The notes beneath the pieces were generated by a model that ran no database searches, was not told the origin of the DNA, and saw only the letters and a program-made list of their open reading frames with translations. A stretch of 64,000 bases of DNA, taken from positions 24,001-88,000 of the forward strand of contig NZ_LXQB01000010.1 of assembly GCF_004421185.1 (NCBI RefSeq), given 5' to 3'. The position numbers were made by a program, and so were the translations under genes. Positions within the stretch are counted from its first letter, which is position 1; each line of letters starts with the position of its first letter. This document shows positions 36,246 to 44,569 of the stretch, one piece after another. The DNA comes from Methylacidiphilum sp. Yel. Its GTDB lineage: Bacteria > Verrucomicrobiota > Verrucomicrobiia > Methylacidiphilales > Methylacidiphilaceae.

Positions 36246-36686
36246 ATGTCTATTTTGTCCTTAGATTATGGAACGAAGCATATTGGATTAGCCATCAGTG
36301 ATGAGACATTGTCCATTGCTGTTCCTCTGGATCCATTGCAGGCTGAACCATTTGGAAAGTTTATTGGAAAGCTTAAAGAAACGATAAGGCAGTTTGAAGT
36401 TAGCCTTATTATTGTCGGTTTACCAAGAAACATGGATGGTTCCTATGGGATTGCGGCAGAAAAGGTCAAACAGTTTGTCTTTAAACTTAGGCAATGGATT
36501 CAAATCCCTGTGGAATTTCAAGACGAGAGACTGAGCACGAAGCTTGCAGATAGACTATTGACTGAAAGAGGCTGCCACGGAAAAGAAAAGAAAAGAAGGA
36601 TTGACAGTTGTGCGGCTGCAGTTGTACTACAATCCTACTTGGATGGGCTGCTTTTAAAAGAAAAAAAAGCAAGAAGTGTTGTTTAA
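36246..36686 (+). CDS. yqgF: Putative Holliday junction resolvase / pre-16S rRNA nuclease YqgF
   Basis: The 146-residue RNase H-fold protein begins with SLDYGTKHIGLAISD, the first catalytic aspartate strand. It has VGLPRNMDGSYG near 58-69 and DERLSTKLADRLL near 92-104, with the last acid in the RIDSCAAAVVLQ helix. The family is thought to process the 5' end of 16S rRNA. It sits 27 bp after trpA and 21 bp before the outer-membrane deacylase. Confidence 0.9.
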   Translation: MSILSLDYGTKHIGLAISDETLSIAVPLDPLQAEPFGKFIGKLKETIRQFEVSLIIVGLPRNMDGSYGIAAEKVKQFVFKLRQWIQIPVEFQDERLSTKLADRLLTERGCHGKEKKRRIDSCAAAVVLQSYLDGLLLKEKKARSVV

Positions 36687-36707
36687 CATTTTGATAAGAG
36701 AAAACAG

Positions 36708-37391
36708 ATGCGCTTTTTATGTTCTTTTCTACTAGGCTTGGCTATTTTATTGCCTATGCTTTTGAAGGCTAATCCTGGAGGAGCTAACTATTCAGAAGGA
36801 AGTGGGCAGAAAGTAGAAAATGTTTCTTTGAAGACAGAAGAAATTCCAGAAGTGGCTCTTTTCAAAGAAGGTGCTAACGAAATTATGTTTATGGCTGGAG
36901 GCCTTTTTTCTACAGGTTCTGGTAATGGAAGATATACTTTTAATGAAATTCCCACCTTAACCTATTGGGGGTGGATGTTGACTACTCCGGACAAAGGGGG
37001 CATTTTGCGCGGGAATCTCGAATTGCTTGTTGGCCTTTATGCTAGCGCCATAGAAAAAGGCTTTGGCAGTACTGTTATAGGTCCTCAAATTATGGTTAGG
37101 TACAATTTTGTACAGCCTGATAGTCGTTTTATCCCTTTTATTGAAGGAGGCTTAGGATTCGTTTATAACGATGCCTATACGGTCAAGACTCAATCAATGG
37201 TTGGACAGGTAATAGAATTTACCCCACAATTGGGTGCTGGTTGCAGATACATGCTTGATACGCATTGGTCTTTTAATTTTGAGCTTCTTTTTCATCATAT
37301 GTCTAATGCGGACATGGCAAGCAGAAATATTGGGGTTAATGAGTTGGGCGGAATGATCGGATTTTCTTATCTCTTGGGTCGGCCACATTGA
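36708..37391 (+). CDS. PagL-like lipid A 3-O-deacylase, outer membrane
   Basis: The product has a signal peptide (MRFLCSFLLGLAILLPMLLKA) and about 200 residues of alternating beta-strand pattern. The FHHMSNADMA segment near 190-199 followed by NIGVNELGG matches the PagL active site: His, two residues later Ser, and a Glu after the NxG turn. PagL removes an acyl chain from lipid A. The length of 227 residues is a little longer than characterised PagL. It is placed between yqgF and truA, with its stop overlapping the truA start. Confidence 0.72.
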   Translation: MRFLCSFLLGLAILLPMLLKANPGGANYSEGSGQKVENVSLKTEEIPEVALFKEGANEIMFMAGGLFSTGSGNGRYTFNEIPTLTYWGWMLTTPDKGGILRGNLELLVGLYASAIEKGFGSTVIGPQIMVRYNFVQPDSRFIPFIEGGLGFVYNDAYTVKTQSMVGQVIEFTPQLGAGCRYMLDTHWSFNFELLFHHMSNADMASRNIGVNELGGMIGFSYLLGRPH

Positions 37392-38161
37392 ATCTTCCTT
37401 TAGTCGGTTATAAGTTAATTCTTTCTTATTGCGGTACTGGCTTTCGGGGCTGGCAAAAGCAAGGCCAATTACCTACAGTCCAGCGCTTTCTTGAAGAAGC
37501 TGTAGCTAAAATATGGGAAACAAACATTCATGTTGAGGGAGCTAGCAGGACGGATGCTGGCGTTCATGCCAAGGGGCAGGTCGCTTCTTTTATCGCTCCC
37601 AGAAAACATGAGGCAGAGGTAGTACAACGAGCATTGAATTATTATTTACCTGATACAATTAGGGTTTTACATGTTCGAGTTGTCTCTAAAGAGTTTCATG
37701 CCCGTTTTCATGCCATTTCCAAAACATATCAATATTGGATATGGAATGATCCAGTGATGGATCCTTTTTATCTCTGGCGAGCCTGGCATATTCCAAGGCA
37801 GCTGGACATAAAAGGGATGAATGAAGCTACAAGGCTTTTTGTAGGCAAAAAAGATTTTGCTTCTTTTGTTAGCTACCCTGGTTTTGTCTTGAAAGATACA
37901 ACAAAGACTGTTTTCGACTGTGGCTTTACCGTCCAAGGGCAATTGTGCCTTTTTACGATCAAAGCCGATGGGTTTCTTTATAGAATGGTCAGAAATATTG
38001 TAGGAGCGTTAGTGAAAATAGGATTAGGTCGATTGGATCTTGAAAAGTTAAAAGTGATTTTTGAAAGCAAAAATAGGAAGCTTTCTCCTGCCTCTGCCCC
38101 TCCATGGGGCTTGTATCTCATGAAAGTCGATTATCCTCCGGATATGGAGATAAATCATTAA
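37388..38161 (+). CDS. truA: tRNA pseudouridine(38-40) synthase
   Basis: TruA makes pseudouridine in the anticodon arm of many tRNAs. GASRTDAGVHAKGQ near 55-68 holds the catalytic aspartate, and VRNIVGALVKIGLGRL near 196-211 is the conserved helix. The length of 257 residues is normal. The start is TTG 37388, overlapping the TGA of the previous gene by 4 bases (TTGA), which suggests translational coupling. An AT-rich intergenic stretch of 140 bp follows. Confidence 0.93.
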   Translation: MNLPLVGYKLILSYCGTGFRGWQKQGQLPTVQRFLEEAVAKIWETNIHVEGASRTDAGVHAKGQVASFIAPRKHEAEVVQRALNYYLPDTIRVLHVRVVSKEFHARFHAISKTYQYWIWNDPVMDPFYLWRAWHIPRQLDIKGMNEATRLFVGKKDFASFVSYPGFVLKDTTKTVFDCGFTVQGQLCLFTIKADGFLYRMVRNIVGALVKIGLGRLDLEKLKVIFESKNRKLSPASAPPWGLYLMKVDYPPDMEINH

Positions 38162-38240
38162 AATAATTTATTAGTCTATTAGTTTATTTAGAATAATTAT
38201 AATAATTTTAATGTATAATAATATCTAAATATATTTTTAT

Positions 38241-38269
38241 TTGACATAATATAAGATAATATCAATATT
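38241..38269 (+). promoter_or_regulatory. Candidate promoter of the small membrane protein gene
   Basis: A perfect TTGACA at 38241-38246 is followed after 17 bases by AATATT at 38264-38269. The region is nearly all A/T, so the -10 box is ambiguous, but the exact -35 is notable. A strong AAAGGAGG ribosome site lies just upstream of the ATG at 38306. Confidence 0.4.
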
Positions 38270-38305
38270 CAATGTATTAAAATAATAAATGAAAGGAGGA
38301 TTTAT

Positions 38306-38767
38306 ATGCCTGAACCTTTAATAGTTCAGAATAGGGAGCATACTTTAAAAAAAGGAGGGATTGATATTGTTCCTCTACTCCGTCTTTTTGCTTTAGTGTA
38401 TTGCTGGATAGCTGTACCTGCGCTTTTGGCTTATTTTTATGAAATGACAGCTAGAGCCGGGGCAGATCATCTTTTCATATTCCAGAGAATTGTGCAGAGG
38501 AACTTCTATTTGTTGATAGCTGATGGCAGTTTGATTGCCCTCGCTCTGCTTTTGCTTATGAGGACGAAAGAATCTGATCAGACCACTTCAAGCCAAAGCC
38601 TCCTTCCCTTTTGGGGTACCCTTTGGATTGGGTATATTGTTGCAAGGCTATCCACTCCGGGGCATATCCCAATGAACCTGTGGATGGGAATATATGCACT
38701 CTTTTTAGCCCTAATTGTAGTTGCTTTCAATGAACTTTTCTGTAAAGGAATAAAGAAAAAAATATAA
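38306..38767 (+). CDS. Small integral membrane protein of unknown function
   Basis: The 153-residue protein has four predicted membrane helices (about 30-50, 72-88, 104-120, 124-142) and a lysine-rich C-terminus. No family or catalytic motif is recognised. It has its own strong ribosome site, a candidate promoter and a clear intrinsic terminator, so it is a single-gene transcription unit that may be well expressed. Confidence 0.7.
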   Translation: MPEPLIVQNREHTLKKGGIDIVPLLRLFALVYCWIAVPALLAYFYEMTARAGADHLFIFQRIVQRNFYLLIADGSLIALALLLLMRTKESDQTTSSQSLLPFWGTLWIGYIVARLSTPGHIPMNLWMGIYALFLALIVVAFNELFCKGIKKKI

Positions 38768-38776
38768 TGAGTTTGT

Positions 38777-38820
38777 ATTCCCCGCACCATTTGCTAGGTG
38801 CGGGGAATCGTTAGCTTTTT
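38777..38820 (+). terminator. Intrinsic terminator
   Basis: A perfect 12-bp inverted repeat, ATTCCCCGCACC (38777-38788) and GGTGCGGGGAAT (38797-38808), with an 8-base loop, is followed by GCTTTTTATTT. It starts a few bases after the membrane protein stop. Confidence 0.85.
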
Positions 38821-38828
38821 ATTTCAGT

Positions 38829-39329
38829 ATGGAAGGTGATGGATTTGGTTTTGGAATAGTGCTTGTTGCTCCTCAAATTCCTCAAAATACGGGCAACATT
38901 GCAAGAATATGTGCTGCCACAAATTCTGAACTGCATCTTATCGAGCCTCTCGGTTTTTCTTTGGACAATGTGGCAATGAAAAGGGCAGGGTTAGATTATT
39001 GGAAAGCGGTTAAAATATTTCTATGGAAGGGGTGGGATTTCTTTTTAGAAAAACAAAGGGAACGGAGATTGTTTTTTTTTGAAACGGGTACTTATCCTCC
39101 TTATTTTACAGCTTCTTTTCAACCTCATGACATTTTTGTCTTCGGACGAGAAACAAGGGGCCTTTCCCGAAGGATTCTTTCTTTGAGTCCTCAGTCCATT
39201 TTTTCGATACCTATTCTTAACCCTTCAGTGCGTAGCCTCAATTTAGCTAATTGCGTCTCAATCATCCTTTACGAAGCCATAAGGCAAAACTTGCTTCGAA
39301 AGAAAATCTCTGCTTTGTGCAAGGAATAG
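38829..39329 (+). CDS. trmL: tRNA (cytidine/uridine-34-2'-O)-methyltransferase TrmL
   Basis: This SPOUT methyltransferase modifies the wobble ribose of tRNA-Leu. The 166-residue protein is the short TrmL form: LVAPQIPQNTGNIARICAAT near 10-29, FGRETRGLSRRIL near 107-119 and the C-terminal trefoil-knot segment IPILNPSVRSLNLANCVSI. It starts just after the terminator of the preceding gene and is followed 39 bp later by hisF. Confidence 0.92.
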   Translation: MEGDGFGFGIVLVAPQIPQNTGNIARICAATNSELHLIEPLGFSLDNVAMKRAGLDYWKAVKIFLWKGWDFFLEKQRERRLFFFETGTYPPYFTASFQPHDIFVFGRETRGLSRRILSLSPQSIFSIPILNPSVRSLNLANCVSIILYEAIRQNLLRKKISALCKE

Positions 39330-39368
39330 ATAGACAAAAGGCTTTGTTTTCAACATTATTTTCCCTGT

Positions 39369-40142
39369 ATGCTTGCAAAAAGAATTATTCCCTGTCTGGA
39401 TGTTCATGCGGGGAGAGTCACGCGTGGGAAAAAATTTGGAAGAGCCGAATTGGGAGAACTGACCGATGTAGGAGACCCGACCCTTTTGGCTTTGAAATAT
39501 AACGAAGAGGGGGCTGATGAGATCGTCTTTTATGATATAACCGCTAGTCATGAAGGCAGAGGGGTGTTACTGAACGTTCTAGAATCAGTAGCCCGTCGCT
39601 GCTTCATCCCCATCACTGCTGGCGGTGGGATTCGAACCCTAGAAGATATAAGGCAAGTTTTACTTTCTGGAGCCGACAAGGTCAGTTTGAATACCGCAGC
39701 CTTGGAAAATCCCTCACTCATTGCAGATGGAGCGAAGAAATTTGGTTCTCAATGTATTGTTTTATCTATCGATGCCAAACGGAAACAAACTAATATATGG
39801 AAAGTATTTAGTCATGGCGGCAGAAAAGAAACGCCTTGGGAAGTTGGCTCATGGGCTATGAAGGGGGTGGAAATGGGGGCTGGAGAAATAGTTATAAATA
39901 GCATTGATGCTGATGGAATGAAGGAGGGCTACGATCTAGATTTAATTAGGAGCTTATCACATACAGTTTCGGTTCCAGTAGTAGCCAGCGGAGGGGCAGG
40001 GAAAATGGAGGATTTTGCACTAGCCCTGGAAATTGGCCAAGCAGATGCTGTCCTAGCTGCAGGCGTATTCCATCGTGGTGAAATCCATATAGCCGAGTTA
40101 AAAAAATACTTAAAGGAGAGAGGATTGGCTATTCGGATTTGA
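39369..40142 (+). CDS. hisF: Imidazole glycerol phosphate synthase, cyclase subunit
   Basis: HisF uses ammonia from HisH to form imidazoleglycerol phosphate and AICAR. The barrel has the catalytic Asp in IIPCLDVHAGRV (Asp11) and the second one in VLSIDAKR near 130. Phosphate sites lie in GGGIRTLEDI and ASGGAGKMEDF. The length of 257 residues is normal. Its last 33 bases overlap the end of the convergent GT87 gene on the other strand. Confidence 0.94.
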   Translation: MLAKRIIPCLDVHAGRVTRGKKFGRAELGELTDVGDPTLLALKYNEEGADEIVFYDITASHEGRGVLLNVLESVARRCFIPITAGGGIRTLEDIRQVLLSGADKVSLNTAALENPSLIADGAKKFGSQCIVLSIDAKRKQTNIWKVFSHGGRKETPWEVGSWAMKGVEMGAGEIVINSIDADGMKEGYDLDLIRSLSHTVSVPVVASGGAGKMEDFALALEIGQADAVLAAGVFHRGEIHIAELKKYLKERGLAIRI

Positions 40143-41285
40143 TTCGAGGGTAGGTTTTGATTGTTCTTTATCTTTAAAGAGTTGCCAGCTTAAAAGGATC
40201 TGAGAAAAAAGACAAATCAGCGGTTTAAGCCAGAGTCCAATCTCTACCCATCTTTTCCCAAAAGCTTCTATGCCTAGGAAAGGTTGCAAAGCTAGCAAGA
40301 AGAGTCCAATTGTTTTTTGTTTTTCAACAAATAAAAAGTAGAGGCAGAAGAAACTCAGTGCGAGTCCAAGAAAGACATAGGAATTCAGTTCTGTGCGAGG
40401 ATTGCAGAGGAGTAAATAAGCGGTAGAAAAAGAATAAAGAAGCATAGAAAAAAACAACGGACTTTTACTCCATCTTTTAAGCCTAAAAGCTAAAAGAATT
40501 ATCCCTATGGCTGCTAAGCTGCGGATCAGCAGAGAAAGGACAAAAGGAAGTTCCCCATGTACGAGATGGAAGAGTCCTTGAATATCTGCAAAGTTTGCTA
40601 CGTTTGGTTGGGAAACCGTTGTCATCCGCTTCATAAAAAGCAGGTACTGTTCTATAATGTAAAGTGGATGATCTAAGCAAAAGAAAAAGGGGAAGAGAAC
40701 AAAGAGCAGGAAGAGCCAAAAAGCAGTTTTTTTGAAAGAAGGATAAAAAATGGTCGCATAAACAAAAGGAAACAGCGCGATGGGTTTGAGGATCAAGCTT
40801 AGGAAGAAAAAAAAGGCTGCTTTTAGCCAATTTTTTTCCCCACAGGCCAAAAATGAAAGCACTAAGGAGCCACTAAGAGCTAGATTAGTTTGTCCATTTC
40901 GGATTGATGCTAGTGCACTGAACAAGATAAGTAGGGAAAAATAGAAAAAGATCTTATCCTGATGGAGCGGGAAAAAAGAGGTTGTGAGTTTTCGGACTGC
41001 CCCAACAAATATCAAAAGGGAGAATATTCTCCATAATATTTCTCTTGGAATTGGGGGCAGAAGGGCAAAGGGAGTAAAAAAAAGGGCAAAATGAGGAAAA
41101 TAGAGAAACCCATGAATTCCACTAGATTCGTAAAGAGGGACTTTTTGTAAAAACCTTGTAGAGGCTTGAACATAAGCCAGAGTAACGGTTCGACTTTGTG
41201 GATTATGGAATATAAGAAGGCTGAGGGAAAGAAGTAAGACTGACCAAAGGATAATGTTGGCAAAGGCCAAATAAGAACTTTTCAT
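40110..41285 (-). CDS. Polytopic GT-C glycosyltransferase, GT87 (DUF2029)-like
   Basis: The 391-residue protein has about ten membrane helices. Between the first two is a periplasmic loop with GIHGFLYFPHFALFFTPFALLP-like sequence (YFPHFALF, then a proline-rich end), and the next part has RNGQTNLALSG, both typical of GT87 polyprenyl-phosphate-sugar-dependent transferases. It should move a lipid-linked sugar onto an acceptor on the outer face of the inner membrane. It is the last gene of a three-gene operon after a GT2 and a deacetylase, sharing 4 bases with the deacetylase gene. Confidence 0.72.
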   Translation of the reverse strand: MKSSYLAFANIILWSVLLLSLSLLIFHNPQSRTVTLAYVQASTRFLQKVPLYESSGIHGFLYFPHFALFFTPFALLPPIPREILWRIFSLLIFVGAVRKLTTSFFPLHQDKIFFYFSLLILFSALASIRNGQTNLALSGSLVLSFLACGEKNWLKAAFFFFLSLILKPIALFPFVYATIFYPSFKKTAFWLFLLFVLFPFFFCLDHPLYIIEQYLLFMKRMTTVSQPNVANFADIQGLFHLVHGELPFVLSLLIRSLAAIGIILLAFRLKRWSKSPLFFSMLLYSFSTAYLLLCNPRTELNSYVFLGLALSFFCLYFLFVEKQKTIGLFLLALQPFLGIEAFGKRWVEIGLWLKPLICLFSQILLSWQLFKDKEQSKPTLESNPNSQSSLL

Positions 41286-42076
41286 AACTGTTCTACAGGC
41301 CTTTCTTTCTGAAGAACATCATTTAGAGTACAAAACTTTACCTCTAAAGATTGCAGCCAAGAAATGTATGCCTCGAGTCTTTGTAAAAGAACCAGGCCAT
41401 CGATCGCTTTTGCTATTCTAGGAATGGGATATTGCTGGATATTGGCAAATTCCCATGGGTGAAAAAAAATATTGAGATAGCCTTTTTCCTGTAATGTCCA
41501 GAGGGAAAAGGTTTTGAATAAGGATAAAGGGATATTTTTAAAGGAGAGCCAACAAAGAGGAATACGAAACAAGGGAGTAGTCGAAATTGGTATTTGAACA
41601 AGGCCCTGCTCGCAAAAAATTTTTCTTGGGAATGATAAATAATTGTATCTACCAGGTAGCCAGGTAGGATTGATCGATGAGTTGTATTTATACCCAGAAC
41701 AAATAAGTGATTGGTAATTTACAGCTCTGAATCTAGGACTTCGATATCCAAGAATTTGAACTGAGCAGATATCTTCTAGGATTTTCTTTGAAAGGTGAAG
41801 TTCTTCATCTTTCCCGATAGGATTGTGGCTTAATCCATGCGATGCGATTTCGTGTCCAAACGCTAGAATAGTTTTAATAAGTTCGGTTTTTTTTAAAGCA
41901 AAAGATGCCGTTGTAAAAAAAGTGACTTTTATCCCTTTTTTTTGGAGTAACTCCAAGAGAGTCTCTGCGCCTTCATTGGACACCTGAATCTGTTCTTTTT
42001 CTTTTAAGTAATGCCCGTACTCGCAAGGAATATCAAATTCTTCGAGATCAAAGTTCAAATAGATTTTGCCGATCAT
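41282..42076 (-). CDS. Polysaccharide deacetylase (NodB-like)
   Basis: The protein starts YLNFDLEEFD, the motif 1 aspartate region of the NodB fold. EIASHGLSHNP near 74-84 has the HxxxH metal site, and GYRSPRFR near 111-118 is motif 3. It probably removes an acetyl (or formyl) group from a sugar. I take ATG 42076; a TTG at 42094 is in frame with a distant ribosome site. The start overlaps the GT2 gene and the stop overlaps the GT87 gene, so all three are translationally linked. Confidence 0.8.
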   Translation of the reverse strand: MIGKIYLNFDLEEFDIPCEYGHYLKEKEQIQVSNEGAETLLELLQKKGIKVTFFTTASFALKKTELIKTILAFGHEIASHGLSHNPIGKDEELHLSKKILEDICSVQILGYRSPRFRAVNYQSLICSGYKYNSSINPTWLPGRYNYLSFPRKIFCEQGLVQIPISTTPLFRIPLCWLSFKNIPLSLFKTFSLWTLQEKGYLNIFFHPWEFANIQQYPIPRIAKAIDGLVLLQRLEAYISWLQSLEVKFCTLNDVLQKERPVEQL

Positions 42077-42800
42077 ATTCCCCTTTGTTTGCAAAATATT
42101 TGATTTGCACCAACTCCTTTAACATCCGAAGGGAATCACCAAAAAGTTTGATTTTCGAATGCTTATAAGAGTGTGTGGCAGAGACTTTAACAGGAATTTC
42201 TTCAACTTTATATCCTAATTTTCTTGCAAGAAAAATCAGTTCCACATCAAAAGAAAAACCTTCAATTCTTTGCAATTTAAATAACTTTTCAGCTACAGTT
42301 CTCCGAAAGGCTTTCAGACCGGCTTGTGTATCCGAATAAGGCAGGTCAAGTATGAAACCAACCAGTTTGTTAAAACAGTAGCCAAGAAATTTTCTTCTTA
42401 AACTCCGTTCCAAACAAAAACCCTTTTTTTCCGATACTCTGCTGCCAATGGCAATATCACAACTTTGTAGTTTTTCTTCAAACAAAGGCAGGTAATCTAA
42501 AGGATAAGCTAAATCCCCATCTAGAAAACAGAAATTGTCTCCATGGGTGTGCCGGAAGCCTTCTTTTATAGCATAGCCTTTGCCTTTGTTGGTCTTGTAA
42601 TCGATAAGTTGCACATGAGCAGAGGCAAATTCTTTTAAAACGGCTTTCAACAAATTTCCAGTGTTATCTGTAGAGCCATCATTAACAAAAATAAATTCGT
42701 ATCGAGGATGTTGCATAGAAAACTGGCAGATAGATCGAGAGACTTCTTGAATGATTTTTTCTTCGTTATAGACCGGAAGAACAACACTGAATATGGTCAT
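42048..42800 (-). CDS. GT2 polyprenyl-phosphate glycosyltransferase (DPM1/Alg5-like)
   Basis: The 250-residue protein has VVLPVYNEEKII at 6-17, FVNDGSTDNTG near 38-48 and FLDGDLAYPLDY near 92-103 as the nucleotide and metal sites. GSRVSEKKG and DTQAGLKAFRR follow, the pattern of enzymes that load a sugar onto undecaprenyl or dolichyl phosphate. There is no C-terminal membrane pair, so it is a soluble or peripheral form. It leads a leftward operon with a deacetylase and a GT87 transferase. Confidence 0.85.
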   Translation of the reverse strand: MTIFSVVLPVYNEEKIIQEVSRSICQFSMQHPRYEFIFVNDGSTDNTGNLLKAVLKEFASAHVQLIDYKTNKGKGYAIKEGFRHTHGDNFCFLDGDLAYPLDYLPLFEEKLQSCDIAIGSRVSEKKGFCLERSLRRKFLGYCFNKLVGFILDLPYSDTQAGLKAFRRTVAEKLFKLQRIEGFSFDVELIFLARKLGYKVEEIPVKVSATHSYKHSKIKLFGDSLRMLKELVQIKYFANKGEYDRQNLFEL

Positions 42801-42925
42801 GGAAATCTAATTGCAATTAAAAAAAAGAAAATGGAAGTTCTTTGTTTCGATAATTTTTTGCTTTGCTAGTTCTCATACCATTTCGCCCCCCTTTCCTTTG
42901 AATCTTCACTAGGATATTATAAATT

Positions 42926-43372
42926 GTGGATTTTAATGCTTTTATCTCTGAAAAAAAAGACAAACAAATTATCTTTTTTGATGGAATATGTGTTTTATGC
43001 AATTCTTTTGTATCCTTTGTGTTAAGAAAAGATAAAAAACATTCTTTTTTGTTTGCCCCAAGACAAGGAAAATTGTTTGAAAAATTCCAATGGCTCATGA
43101 GTCCTGAGGCGAAAATAGCCGATTCTATAGTTCTCTGTCGTTATAACGCGAAGAAACATACATGGGAATTTTTCATTGAATCGCAAGCTGTTGTGGAGAT
43201 TCTAAAAAGCCTTACTGGGTTTTATTTGTTAGGACTTCTGCTTTCTTTTTTCCCCACTTCGTTTTTAAATAAACTCTATAGACTAATTGCTAAAAATCGA
43301 TACAAGCTCTTTGGGAAAGAAAAAAATTGCCGTTTTCTGAATCAAGAAGAAAGGAAATACTTTTTTGATTGA
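42926..43372 (+). CDS. DCC-family thiol-disulfide oxidoreductase-like protein (DUF393)
   Basis: The 148-residue protein has the defining DGICVLCN motif near residue 19-26 (Asp-x-x-Cys-x-x-Cys) directly after the first strand IIFFD. A conserved SFLFAPRQG segment follows at about 46-54. The family is predicted to be redox-active, but the function is unknown. The start is GTG 42926; no ATG is in frame nearby. The gene diverges from the GT2 operon. Confidence 0.78.
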   Translation: MDFNAFISEKKDKQIIFFDGICVLCNSFVSFVLRKDKKHSFLFAPRQGKLFEKFQWLMSPEAKIADSIVLCRYNAKKHTWEFFIESQAVVEILKSLTGFYLLGLLLSFFPTSFLNKLYRLIAKNRYKLFGKEKNCRFLNQEERKYFFD

Positions 43373-43408
43373 TCCTTTCCTACTCACTTTGCCACAATAA
43401 TAACAAAA

Positions 43409-43789
43409 ATGCAAAGTCTAGACAAATTAGACCAAATATTTGAACTACAAAAAAAACTGAATCTAAAAATAGGGGTTGATCCTACGACTATGGATCAGGA
43501 AACTCGAATACAGTGGCTTTTGAATTATACTCGAGCCATTGGGCAGGAGCTGGCCGAACTGGTCGACAGTATTCCATGGAAATGGTGGGCGAAATATCAA
43601 AAATTTGACCTACAGAATGCCCGCGTTGAGGTCATCGATCTGTTGCACTTTCTTGTTTCCACAGCCCAACTTTTAGGGATGAGTCCAGAAGATCTTTTCG
43701 AAGCCTATCACAAAAAACATATGGTCAATATAAAAAGGATCGACGAAGGGTATCATGTTAAAGATGAAAACGATTGCAAGCATATTTGA
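43409..43789 (+). CDS. Dimeric all-alpha dUTPase-like NTP pyrophosphohydrolase
   Basis: The 126-residue protein carries the magnesium-binding pattern of dUTPase_2 (PF08761): GQELAELVDSIPWKWW near 46-61 and EVIDLLHFLVSTAQ near 78-91. The family hydrolyses dUTP to dUMP and pyrophosphate and keeps uracil out of DNA. MazG-like enzymes are an alternative, but the WKWW motif followed by DLLHF favours dUTPase. It begins 36 bp after the DCC gene on the same strand. Confidence 0.82.
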   Translation: MQSLDKLDQIFELQKKLNLKIGVDPTTMDQETRIQWLLNYTRAIGQELAELVDSIPWKWWAKYQKFDLQNARVEVIDLLHFLVSTAQLLGMSPEDLFEAYHKKHMVNIKRIDEGYHVKDENDCKHI

Positions 43790-43878
43790 TTTTTCATCTT
43801 TAATATGAGTCAGCATGTTTTATAACCTTTTTAATTTTTCTTTTGTAGGGTTAATTTCTTAAGAAAAGAAGGAAAAGA

Positions 43879-44523
43879 ATGGGAGAGGGGGGTTGCGACA
43901 GTCTGGAGAGGATGGACAGCATCCCTCCATTAGATTATTGGATTTTTTCTACGCCCCATGCTGAGGGGGCAATGGACCTTTCCAGTATCTTTGGTGCCAA
44001 CGGCTCTTTGATGCTGGATTTAGGGGCTGGAGAAGGGTCTTTTATTATTGATTATGCAATGAAAAATCCCCAAGCCTGTCTTTTTGCCATAGAAAAAAAA
44101 ATTAGCAGGGTACGAAAAATAGCTTCAAAAGCTAGACGTTTAAATTTAAAAAACCTTAGGGTTGTTCATTGTTGCTGGGAACAATTTTTATTAAGGCATT
44201 GTATGCCTTCTTCAGTCGACGAAATACATATTCTTTTCCCTGATCCTTGGCCAAAGAGAAGGCACCATAAACGAAGATCCATCAAAGCTCCCGTTGTTCA
44301 AGCAATAGCCGATGTGCTTAAACCCAATGGGATATGCCGACTACTAACTGATAACAGAGAATATTTTCTTTGGAGTGAAAAACTTTTTCTTCTTTCAGGA
44401 TATTTTGAAGAAAAACCACTATCATTGCCTTCCGAATATCCTGAAAGCCTATTCCAAAAAAGGTTTAAAGAAAGGGGCATTATTTGTTATCAGGCGGTGT
44501 GGAGAAAAAAGACAACATTGTAG
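43879..44523 (+). CDS. trmB: tRNA (guanine-N7)-methyltransferase
   Basis: TrmB makes m7G46 in the tRNA variable loop. LDLGAGEGSFIIDYA near 47-61 is the SAM site, AIEKK follows near 72, and LFPDPWPKRRHHKRR near 118-132 is the family signature. LLTDNREY marks the later strand. At 214 residues it has the expected size. It converges on an outer-membrane protein gene. Confidence 0.92.
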   Translation: MGEGGCDSLERMDSIPPLDYWIFSTPHAEGAMDLSSIFGANGSLMLDLGAGEGSFIIDYAMKNPQACLFAIEKKISRVRKIASKARRLNLKNLRVVHCCWEQFLLRHCMPSSVDEIHILFPDPWPKRRHHKRRSIKAPVVQAIADVLKPNGICRLLTDNREYFLWSEKLFLLSGYFEEKPLSLPSEYPESLFQKRFKERGIICYQAVWRKKTTL

Positions 44524-44551
44524 ATGCCCCTTTCAGCTTCAGTTAATTATT

Positions 44552-44569
44552 CTTTCTGTAATCAGAAAG
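44552..44569. terminator. Possible bidirectional terminator hairpin
   Basis: CTTTCTG (44552-44558) and CAGAAAG (44563-44569) form a perfect 7-bp stem with a TAAT loop between two convergent genes. It reaches a few bases into the 3' end of the outer-membrane gene and has no strong T-run, so it is only a candidate. Confidence 0.3.

Noticed and set aside
38162-38300. Very AT-rich block that could be a replication origin
   Set aside because: I see no DnaA-box cluster and no dnaA, gyrB or recF genes; it is better explained as a promoter region.
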